The notes under the pieces are model-generated. The model had not been told where the DNA came from and made no database searches. It saw only the letters and a list, made by a program, of their open reading frames with translations. From the NCBI GenBank assembly GCA_937951695.1, contig CALFBL010000189.1, positions 1-10,852 of the forward strand: a DNA stretch of 10,852 bases, read 5' to 3'. The position numbers and the translations under genes are program-made. Source of the DNA: an uncultured Granulosicoccaceae bacterium (GTDB lineage Bacteria; Pseudomonadota; Gammaproteobacteria; Granulosicoccales; Granulosicoccaceae). The stretch's first letter is position 1; each line of letters opens with the position of its first letter. This document shows, piece after piece, positions 1 through 6,447 of the stretch.

Positions 1-18
1 ACAGGAACTTCCATTGCC

Positions 19-486
19 ATGACTATTTTTTCCAAATTCTGCACTTACAGACTTGCGGCTCGTCAATACGCTGCGCTGCTATTAACAAGCGCATTAACAA
101 TGTTCGCAGGCTTATCAATGGCACAGGACCTTCCGATTACACCCGCACCAGAGGGTGCCAGCGTGTATATCGTGTCGCCACAGGATGGCGCTACCGTGGA
201 TAAGGAATTTACCGTTGTTTTCGGCCTTGAAGGCATGGGCGTAGCACCAGCGGGTATCGACGTAAAAAACACCGGGCACCATCACCTGTTGGTGGATCAA
301 ACCTCACTACCATCCGCGGGAAAGCCCATGGGCAGCCCACCGATCCATTTTGGCGCCGGTCAAACGCAAACGACTCTCACGCTGGAGCCAGGCACCCATA
401 CGCTACAGCTAATAATGGGCGATAAGCTGCATATTCCGCACGAACCACCTATCGTATCCAGTGTAGTTACCGTAACTGTCAAGTAA
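19..486 (+). CDS. Secreted DUF4399 family protein
   Basis: A 155-residue protein with an N-terminal signal peptide: basic start, hydrophobic stretch at about residues 18-34, and likely cleavage after Ser-Met-Ala (35). The mature part matches my memory of the DUF4399 family: a GHHHLLVD block (86-93), a HFGAGQT block (110-116), a LEPGTHTLQL block (about 122-131) and a closing HIPHEPP block (138-144) before a final beta strand. The clustered histidines would suit metal binding, but no function is established for the family as far as I know. The mature protein should be a compact periplasmic beta-rich domain. Length is normal and the gene looks intact. The start is the first ATG, with AGGAA about 11 bases upstream at the window edge. 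The gene stands alone here; what follows for 2.5 kb is decayed DNA. Family call is firm, role unknown. Confidence 0.85.
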   Translation: MTIFSKFCTYRLAARQYAALLLTSALTMFAGLSMAQDLPITPAPEGASVYIVSPQDGATVDKEFTVVFGLEGMGVAPAGIDVKNTGHHHLLVDQTSLPSAGKPMGSPPIHFGAGQTQTTLTLEPGTHTLQLIMGDKLHIPHEPPIVSSVVTVTVK

Positions 487-712
487 GATTCTTAACACTA
501 ACACCACCTTCTGTTTTAAGCAGTGTAGTTGGACAGTACTGGCGGGGTTTGCACACGGCAGACGCCGCCAAAATAACCATGTCTTATCGATTTGATCACC
601 TACAGAAAATGAAACTGTTGGTTCAAGTCCACGATGCCACAGTTACTCAGACGTTCGGGCTTACGCTCGCCGGACGCGACTAACCGAATTCGCCGAAAAC
701 CAAGCCGGACAT
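487..712. other. Gene-poor spacer with one very short ORF
   Basis: No recognisable gene. A 34-codon ORF on the + strand (579-683) contains a coding-like stretch (KLLVQVHDATVTQTFGLTL) with no clear ribosome binding site. It could be the tail of a lost gene, but I do not recognise it. No convincing terminator with a T-tract follows the DUF4399 gene. Confidence 0.3.
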
Positions 713-840
713 TCACTTCTTAGTACGCTCCAGTAGCTGACGGACTTCGCACTCAAACAGCTCGCATAACTTTTCAATGGCGTCCAAATTCACGGGAAAA
801 TTAACCAATAGATTCAAAGCAATTTAACTGCCTCACGCAG
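713..840 (-). pseudogene. Relic of a Cro/C1-type HTH regulator (C-terminal part)
   Basis: Reading the - strand down to a TGA at 713-715 gives VNLDAIEKLCELFECEV followed by RQLLERTKK. This closely resembles the last helices of small XRE/HTH_26-type repressors, which typically read like 'DLETIEKLCEALDCQVGDLLE'. The homology-like text starts at about position 817. Further upstream a short match (REAVKLL) is in another frame, and no intact helix-turn-helix or start codon is present, so this is a decayed 3' end. The upstream sequence runs into the recombinase relic, which lies on the opposite strand. Small XRE regulators often accompany integrases on mobile elements, which fits the neighbour. The call rests on one short block and is only moderately secure. 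Confidence 0.4.
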
Positions 841-900
841 ACAATGATGAACCGGCTTCAGATACCTACCACCTCAACAATTGATGGCCCGCTCAATGTA

Positions 901-1418
901 GCTGCTACCCAGAGATATAGGGAAATTGATGATTTTGATGCCATAGATTGATAGCATCGCCACTTAAATAACCCATGGGTATGCTGCAACCCTGGATGGA
1001 CCATCATCGATAAGACGCTGCCATAGGCACGATCAATCACGGCCTTAAACTTATCAGACGCATGCTCTATTTAGTCACCACTGAATGGATACATGAATAC
1101 GGTATGACCCGGTTTCTGCCAGCACCTCACATAAAAATACTTAGCGATACAGATTAGCGAAAAAATATCCACTGGGCTAAGATGAACCGGCGCGTATTGT
1201 TGATGCATTGCCTGTTCATCTTTCCAACATGTCACTGCGTTCTGCAAACACGGGATGTAGAAACAGTGAAATCTGTAACCTGTAATGGGGTTGGAAAATC
1301 GATGTACGCGAATTCAACACTGCCGCCTTCATCATTCCTGATGACCGAGTTAAGAACGGTGACGATCTGTTAGCGCCGGTGTGAAAGCGCGGTTAATCAC
1401 CGCGGTTTGATTTAGAAA
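901..1418 (+). pseudogene. Tyrosine recombinase (phage-type integrase) relic
   Basis: A site-specific integrase can be read through lesions. The core-binding domain is in the frame of positions 951-1177: MGMLQPWM, then after a stop at 1011-1013 GTINHGLKLIRRMLYL, TEWIHEYGMTRF and APHIKILSDTD, then a stop near 1152. A frameshift near 1178 leads to DEPARIVDALPVHLSNM. Next comes the catalytic box TGCRNSEICNL, whose catalytic-type Arg is codon 1259-1261. A TAA follows (1283-1285), then W-x-WKIDV and FIIPDDRVKNGDD (about 1328-1366), the typical beta-sheet 'FIIPxxRVKNxxDR' motif of the family. A last weak match (RCESAVNHRGLI) lies in a third frame up to about 1415. The C-terminal HxxR and Tyr boxes are not found, so the gene is truncated as well as broken. 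The weak N-terminal match begins near 901. It cannot encode an active recombinase. Confidence 0.75.
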
Positions 1419-2143
1419 AAATTTCAACGCTGAGCCCGTTGTTGTAACACACAATATTCTCGCAAGATTTTTTCCACGAAAAATTCTCGTCGGTTCGATT
1501 AGTTTGCCGGTCTAGCACTGATGTGCTGTGTGGATCTTTCGTGATTTCTCTAGAACGGCAATTCGCCGTCATACAGCAGCGACAAGTTGTCTTGTTGAGT
1601 CAAATCTGGCCATTAGATTTTCTGGTCTCGCTCTTGTTGACGCGAGTGATCAATCAGCGTTTCACTCTGATTCTCCCAGACCATCCCACCCCATCTGTTG
1701 AAAAAATCGTGGGCTGCAAGCAACTACACGGAGCCTCAAGTGTCCATTAATTCAAGCAACGAAGGTGTCTTAATGATCCTATCTCTGACATAGCCGGCTG
1801 AACAGGCTCTTCTGAACAACACACCGGTGGATTCAGGCTCAATTGTCTTTGTAGCAATGCTCATTGCCGAAGTTTCAGGGTTCGAACCCAGAGTCGCTCA
1901 ATAATAATCAGTAACAAGAACGCCTTTCATCAGCTCAACTGACAGCATTTCCAATGCTGCGACTACTTGTTGATCAGTGCGCTCGGGAGAAGTATCTTCC
2001 GCATGAAATTGGACAATGCTCAGGCCAGAATTGCCGGATGCTTCTAGCAAAGCACCAAAGTACAAATCCTGCGTCATCACTATAAAGTCATTCGATGGCG
2101 CGTAGCTTGCTCGCTGGGAATCAGGGGCCGAGACATCGCCGAC
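1419..2143. other. Non-coding or fully decayed DNA
   Basis: No gene could be supported. Open stretches exist on both strands (+ at 1523-1750, - at 1898-2080), but neither shows a recognisable motif, ribosome binding site or family resemblance. A perfect 12-bp palindrome GGGTTCGAACCC sits at 1878-1889. It looks like a tRNA T-arm core but has no supporting stem. The stretch continues the relic zone around the integrase. Confidence 0.4.
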
Positions 2144-2735
2144 TTGCGATCAATGGATTGCCTCAATGCCTGCCCTGAGTTAGAAAAAATACCCATCGTG
2201 GCGACAGGTTCATGTTCAGCAGCACTCACATACTGTTGCAAGCACAATCTCGCGTTACTGAGACAACCACGCCGCATATTGAAGGGCTTAAAGAATGTCT
2301 TCACACTCAAGATACGGGAAGTCCGTCAGCACATCTTTCCCTCACGCAGAGTGGCGCTATCACATTTCCATCAATTGCTGGCAGCGGTGGTCGAATCGCC
2401 AAACCATAAAAGCGCTCTTCCTATCCATTTTCAACCGATCATGGCATCCAATGGGCAGAGTAAATATTGCAGCGAACGCAATGCGGCTAACCACCTGATT
2501 CCCTCGCTTGCGCGTCAGTACCTAAAGCGCCAGCTACTTTATGTGACCAAGTCCAGGAATACGCTTGCCCGCTCTATCAGGCGGCTCAAAAGAAAGCTCG
2601 TATCAAGGTATCGCTTTGGGGGCAGATGCAAAGCCATTTTTTGAGTGTAGCATTACCAGACTGGGAAACCTTGCTACGATTGATCGCCAAGCAGGGTGCA
2701 ACCTTAGTGATATCGACAGCACCGGACACCGGATG
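2144..2735 (+). pseudogene. Possible decayed coding region, unidentified
   Basis: Two overlapping + strand stretches look more protein-like than their surroundings. One, from 2144, is open for 166 codons and begins with MDCLNACPELEKIPIVATG. The other runs in a different frame from about 2527 to a TGA at 2733-2735 and reads like a real C-terminus: LCDQVQEYACPLYQAAQKKA, SLWGQMQSHFLSVALPDWE and LLRLIAKQGATLVISTA. The second frame is interrupted upstream by stops at about 2407 and 2460. No ribosome binding site precedes either. They may be two pieces of one frameshifted gene, or chance. I do not recognise the family; a receiver-like or signalling domain crossed my mind but cannot be supported. 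Confidence 0.25.
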
Positions 2736-3001
2736 AGCTAGCCATGTGCGGTTAGACCCAAACCCCGAACCCCTGATTTGTTTCACTACAATCTCACTAC
2801 AGAACTAAGCGAGTTTTCAAAAAATAGAAAACACGTGCTGCTGTGCCGAAAACCGCAACCATCCGCTGTTGCTCGATTTTCTAAAACTGGGCGGGAAGTG
2901 CTGCTTCAAGCTTAACCTTTGAGTCGGGCTAGCGGCATAGCCTCAGCCCTCTGACCACGTCCGAAAGACCTATGTTTCTACGTTAACACTAATTCTTTAT
3001 C
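2736..3001. other. Intergenic spacer without recognised features
   Basis: No ORF, repeat or RNA signature could be supported. It separates the relic zone from the 3' end of the leftward regulator gene. Confidence 0.4.
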
Positions 3002-3027
3002 CCGGATTGCCTATCTGGGCAACCCGG
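3002..3027 (-). terminator. Stem-loop at the 3' end of the SARP-type regulator gene
   Basis: A 10-bp inverted repeat, CCGGATTGCC then a 6-base loop then GGCAACCCGG, pairs fully with one G:U. It overlaps the last codons and stop codon (3011-3013) of the - strand gene. There is no T-run after it in the direction of transcription, so it is not a canonical Rho-independent terminator. It may protect the 3' end, pause transcription or assist Rho-dependent termination. Confidence 0.35.
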
Positions 3028-5218
3028 CCTTGGTTAACCCTTGCAGCAAGTGTTGCCGATGCTGCTTCATCAGGTAAGGAGACTCTTCACTTTCAATCTC
3101 TGCAGAAAAGTCAGCCTTATGTGTGAGTATTTCTGCATTGATCCATTCTGCCTCTTCAATTTCACCTAGCTGCCCGTAAGTGGCTGACAGCGATAGCAAA
3201 CCGATATAGAAAGAAGGGTTAGTATCATAGACAGCCTCCAGTGCTACTCGCGCATCGTCGTAGCGCCTTAATTGATAGAGTATATGTCCTTCAACCCATT
3301 TGTAGGTAAATGGCACTATCGGGTTTAAGAACTTAGCTTTGTAAACAGCTTCGAGCGCCTCATCCAGCTCACCTTTAAAACCCAGAGTCTGTGCCAGCAC
3401 AGCAAAACCATCTGCGTAGTTCGGGTCTATGGAAATAGACTTTCTGGCAGCTGCGATTGCCAGGTTGTATTCCCTATTGGCCAAATGCAAAACAGCTCTG
3501 GCAAACTGTGTTTGTGGCAGCGACGGATCCAGTGTATCCGCCTTGTCGGCGTATTCAAGGCCTATACGAATGGACTCGGGATCAGGTTCGGCAAACTGAA
3601 ACACAACTTCACGGCCGAAACTCAGTGCCATGTTGGCATAAGGGCGGGCATAGTTCGGATCGGCCCTAATTGATTGTAAAAAGTAGTCACGTGCAGAAGA
3701 TACCCCTTCATCTGTAAACTGACTAAAAGGATGCAGCCCCCTTAGTAGTAGATCATAGGCTTCGGGAGATACCTCACGATGCTGCAATAACCGCTGCCAT
3801 TCGGTTTCGGTCAGCTCTATCGAAAGTGATGCCACTATGTGACGGGTTATTTCATCCTGTACACGCAGCAAATCTTTCATATCGCGATCAATTTTGTCCG
3901 ACCATACGTATGAATTATCACTGGTTCGAATCAGATGGACATTGATTCGCAGCTGATCCAATAAACGTCTGACGCTACCGGAGAGTACATAGTCTACCGG
4001 TAGCTGCTGTGTCAGTTGTTCTATGTTGTCATGCTGGTCTCTGAAGCGAAAGCTGCTTTCGCTTGCGATCACAGTCAGGCCGGACACCCGTGAAATTTCG
4101 GTCACGAGATCATCGCTGATGCCATCGCTCAGGTAAGTCTGATCCGGGCTTTCACTGAGATCGCGAAAAGGGATGACGGCAATGGAATACTGTTGTTGAA
4201 AGTTTCTCAGCGGTTTTTCGTTTGCGGTTAAAGTGTGTTGTTCCAATAGATTGCCGTTTTTTTGGACTACGCCCTGGCCAGAATGTGTCGGTTGAGTTGT
4301 TTGTTGAGTAAAACGCCAGGTAGTTGCAATCAGAACCGTAATGGCTAACATTGCCGCACGTAACCAGATGCTGCGCCTTTGTACAAAACAAGTGGTCGCA
4401 GGTACGTGTGTAGACACAACTGCCGCTGGTGAAATAGCAATTTCGTCTTCAGGGTTAGAGTTTCCAACTGTGTTGGATTGACGAATAGAGTGATACAGCC
4501 GGGAGAGTTCAGGACCCGGTGTTACGTCCAACTGGGTAGCTAATGCGGTCCGGCAGGTCTCATACTGTCGAAGTGCGGCTATTCGATCACTGTTTTTCAA
4601 ATAATACTTCACAAGCCATATATGTGCTTTTTCATTCTCGGGCTCAACAGTCAGTAAAGCTTTGGCCAGACACTTAACTTCGCTGCTATCGACTGATCCG
4701 ACGTCCAGAAATTTTTCCAGTGCGCTGCGGTACTGATTTGCATAGCTGGTGCGTTGCTCTACAAGCCAACGATCAAATTCCGCATCCACTGACGGGAAGT
4801 TGTGCAGAAATTTCCCGCGTTCTAATGCTCGAATTTTATTAAGGGCTCCTGCCGGACTGGTTTGTTCTTCAAGATCGCGTAATTTATCTACATCCAGCTC
4901 AAGCCTTGTCGGGTCCAGTGTCAGTTGATCGGCTTTGGAAAGAATCAGTGGGTTGTTCTTATTGTCAATCTGTTTGCGCAGCGCAGACAGGCATTGGCGA
5001 AGATTGGTTTTGGCGAAAGTAAGCTCGGTATCGCTCCATAGCAGCGTGGCAATGCGGTCTCGCGAACAGGTACGGTTACGCGAAAGTGCCAGATAGGCCA
5101 GCAGGGCTTTAGATTTTTTCGCAGAGATAGCCAGGCTCGCACCTGTGCTAGTGCGCAGTTCAAACTCCCCCAGTAGATTTAGTCTGAATACACTCTTGTT
5201 TCCGCTTGAGGATTCCAT
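3011..5218 (-). CDS. Membrane-anchored SARP-type transcriptional regulator with BTAD, TolB-like and TPR domains
   Basis: A 735-residue regulator. Residues about 11-105 form an OmpR/PhoB-like winged helix of the AfsR/SARP type (FRLNLLGEFEL; KKSKALLAYLAL; RDRIATLLW; NLRQCLSALRK). Residues about 108-248 form the helical BTAD (LERGKFL; FDRWLVEQR; ALRQYETCRTAL; PGPELSRLYHSI). After a polar linker there is one hydrophobic segment (about 284-301) with arginines before it, so the DNA-binding half should be cytoplasmic and the rest periplasmic. Residues about 343-475 resemble the TolB-like domain (IAVIPFRDLSESPDQTYLSDG). The C-terminal 480-695 carries TPR-like helices (ALHLDP-type repeats such as AARKSISIDPNYADGFAVLA). 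No NB-ARC or kinase domain is present. The start ATG is preceded by GGATTAGGAT. It is divergent from a secreted-protein gene, and the shared region holds 11-bp direct repeats that could be its operator. Ligand unknown. Confidence 0.88.
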   Translation of the reverse strand: MESSSGNKSVFRLNLLGEFELRTSTGASLAISAKKSKALLAYLALSRNRTCSRDRIATLLWSDTELTFAKTNLRQCLSALRKQIDNKNNPLILSKADQLTLDPTRLELDVDKLRDLEEQTSPAGALNKIRALERGKFLHNFPSVDAEFDRWLVEQRTSYANQYRSALEKFLDVGSVDSSEVKCLAKALLTVEPENEKAHIWLVKYYLKNSDRIAALRQYETCRTALATQLDVTPGPELSRLYHSIRQSNTVGNSNPEDEIAISPAAVVSTHVPATTCFVQRRSIWLRAAMLAITVLIATTWRFTQQTTQPTHSGQGVVQKNGNLLEQHTLTANEKPLRNFQQQYSIAVIPFRDLSESPDQTYLSDGISDDLVTEISRVSGLTVIASESSFRFRDQHDNIEQLTQQLPVDYVLSGSVRRLLDQLRINVHLIRTSDNSYVWSDKIDRDMKDLLRVQDEITRHIVASLSIELTETEWQRLLQHREVSPEAYDLLLRGLHPFSQFTDEGVSSARDYFLQSIRADPNYARPYANMALSFGREVVFQFAEPDPESIRIGLEYADKADTLDPSLPQTQFARAVLHLANREYNLAIAAARKSISIDPNYADGFAVLAQTLGFKGELDEALEAVYKAKFLNPIVPFTYKWVEGHILYQLRRYDDARVALEAVYDTNPSFYIGLLSLSATYGQLGEIEEAEWINAEILTHKADFSAEIESEESPYLMKQHRQHLLQGLTKAGLPR

Positions 5219-5328
5219 ATCCTAATCCTTCACTACGTTTGAAAGCAGCATAACAACTTAAATACAAATTCACAGCGCTAGTGGATTTTTAATGGGCATA
5301 TTCAATCGCAGTAGCAGCTTTTCGGGGA

Positions 5329-5361
5329 TTTTACGCTGTTTTTACGCTGTTTTTACGCCGA
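5329..5361 (+). promoter_or_regulatory. Three phased 11-bp direct repeats, candidate SARP/OmpR-type operator
   Basis: TTTTACGCTGT occurs at 5329-5339 and again, perfectly, at 5340-5350. A third copy, TTTTACGCCGA, differs at two bases (5351-5361). Winged-helix proteins of the PhoB/OmpR/SARP group bind as head-to-tail dimers on direct repeats spaced 11 bp (one helical turn) apart. The array lies 111 bp upstream of the regulator's start codon and 131 bp upstream of the DUF4242 gene, so it could serve autoregulation, activation of the rightward genes, or both. No strong -10/-35 pair could be assigned. Confidence 0.5.
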
Positions 5362-5450
5362 GTAATGCGGCGTTATTGATAGGGTTCTTGTACGTTGATC
5401 GTGGCTGCAGGTTTGAAGGTTGGTGGTTGCTTGTCCTGCGGCTCTTCACT

Positions 5451-5490
5451 CAACTTTTAGGTAACTTAATCAACTTTTAGGTAGCTTACA
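5451..5490 (+). repeat. 20-bp tandem duplication covering the ribosome binding site
   Basis: CAACTTTTAGGTAACTTAAT (5451-5470) is followed directly by CAACTTTTAGGTAGCTTACA (5471-5490), 17 of 20 bases identical. The second copy supplies the likely Shine-Dalgarno element (TAGGTAG, about 11 bases before the ATG at 5493). The first copy places a second such element exactly 20 bases upstream. It may be a chance slippage product or two sites on the same helical face. Confidence 0.7.
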
Positions 5491-5492
5491 TT

Positions 5493-6152
5493 ATGAATCA
5501 ATTCTGGAGAACCCTCGCGGTGGCCGCTCTTTCTTCGCTAATTCTGGGAGGAACTGCGATTGGTGGCAGTAGTGATGGGAAATTGCGCAAATTTGTGATT
5601 TCGCTAAATTCTGATGATGGAATGAGAGTGTCCGATGCGCAAATGCTCGCCACCAATACTGAAGAAAGTACTCTGCCGGAACGAATGTACAGTGTTGCCT
5701 TGCAAGAGGAATTTCGGGCTCCACAAACTTGGTTTGTCGCTGTCAATGCACCCGATATGAATGCCGTGGAGCAGTATCTTTCTGCTCTGAATATAGAGCC
5801 GAAGAGCATCTATGAGTCGTTGTTTGTCAATTCGCCTGAACACGGCGGCGGGCCCAAGGCCGGTGCGGCTCCAAAAGATGGTCACAATGTATACATGATA
5901 CAGCGGGATCTGCCTGGTATCGGTTTAGCACCACCAGAGCAATTGTTGGCGGTCTCCAAACGTTCACAAAAAATTATTGAATCACTGGATGGGAAGGTCG
6001 AATGGGATCATTCGTTTCTAACATCAGAAGGAACGTTTTGCGTTTATCGCGCTGGTGATCCTTCGATGATAGAAGAGCATGCACGCATAGCCAGCATACC
6101 CGCTAATCCGATTACTGAAGTAGAACATATTGTTCGCAATTTCAGTTTCTAA
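5493..6152 (+). CDS. Secreted protein with two DUF4242-like halves
   Basis: A 219-residue protein with a signal peptide (about 1-25: MNQFWRT, hydrophobic AVAALSSLILGGTAI, then GGSSDG). The C-terminal half (about 132-216) matches DUF4242: YMIQRDLPGIGLAPPEQL, KVEWDHSFLTSEGTFCVYRA, then IEEHARIASIPANPITEVEHI. DUF4242 proteins are small ferredoxin-like domains; the Streptomyces member SCO4226 is reported to bind nickel. The N-terminal half (about 30-113) shows the same closing pattern (TWFVAVNAPDMNAVEQYL, then IEPKSIYES aligned with ANPITEV), so I infer an internal duplication with a Gly/Ala-rich linker (GGGPKAGAAPKDG). The start is the ATG after TAGGTAG. It is the first gene rightward of the divergent regulator, and a secreted PAP2/haloperoxidase-type enzyme follows after about 295 bp. 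Biochemical role unknown. Confidence 0.7.
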   Translation: MNQFWRTLAVAALSSLILGGTAIGGSSDGKLRKFVISLNSDDGMRVSDAQMLATNTEESTLPERMYSVALQEEFRAPQTWFVAVNAPDMNAVEQYLSALNIEPKSIYESLFVNSPEHGGGPKAGAAPKDGHNVYMIQRDLPGIGLAPPEQLLAVSKRSQKIIESLDGKVEWDHSFLTSEGTFCVYRAGDPSMIEEHARIASIPANPITEVEHIVRNFSF

Positions 6153-6237
6153 TTCTGGCGGGTTATACAGAATATGGGTCTGTTTTGTTGTTAAGCGTGA
6201 CATTGCAGCTGACGCAAAGCTATGACGAGTATTAGCG

Positions 6238-6269
6238 GGCGCAAGGACGCGCCTTCTATTCAAATAGAA
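6238..6269 (+). terminator. Two adjacent small hairpins between the DUF4242 and haloperoxidase-like genes
   Basis: GGCGC-AAGGAC-GCGCC (6238-6253) abuts TTCTATT-CA-AATAGAA (6254-6269). The first stem is followed by a T-rich stretch, so it could be a weak terminator for the gene ending at 6152. The second is a near-perfect palindrome that could instead be a protein site. A TTGCACG repeat with 12-bp spacing follows (6270-6276 and 6282-6288). Otherwise the 6153-6447 spacer shows nothing I can name. Confidence 0.3.
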
Positions 6270-6447
6270 TTGCACGGAAACTTGCACGTTGAGTTTGCTT
6301 GTTAGGTAGTTACAGCGCCTGCGTAGGCTTCTATCAGTCACTGCCGGAAAACAACAATTAGAGAATATTGATCGACACAACCATCGGATTTGGTTGGTAA
6401 AAACATCCATCTGGTTAAATGCAATGAAAATTCAAGAAGGAATTATT

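Noticed and set aside
1182..1373. 63-codon + strand open frame starting at 1182
   Set aside because: It is a shadow one base off the frame that encodes the recombinase catalytic box.
1523..1750. 75-codon + strand open frame
   Set aside because: No ribosome binding site, no recognisable motif, and the opposite strand reads about equally well. Left as non-coding.
1878..1889. tRNA T-arm-like sequence GGGTTCGAACCC
   Set aside because: It is a 12-bp palindrome, but a 5-bp T-stem in proper register does not form and no acceptor or anticodon stem lies around it. Neither a tRNA nor a clear attachment-site fragment can be supported.
5292..5480. 62-codon + strand open frame in the divergent promoter region
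   Set aside because: It covers the 11-bp and 20-bp repeats, has no ribosome binding site and no family resemblance; regulatory DNA explains it better.
5451..5490. CRISPR-like direct repeat
   Set aside because: Only two adjacent copies with no spacer between them.
6394..6447. Upstream in-frame ATG for the haloperoxidase-like gene
   Set aside because: Using it would bury the signal peptide behind 18 residues; the ATG at 6448 has a good AAGAAGG element at proper spacing.
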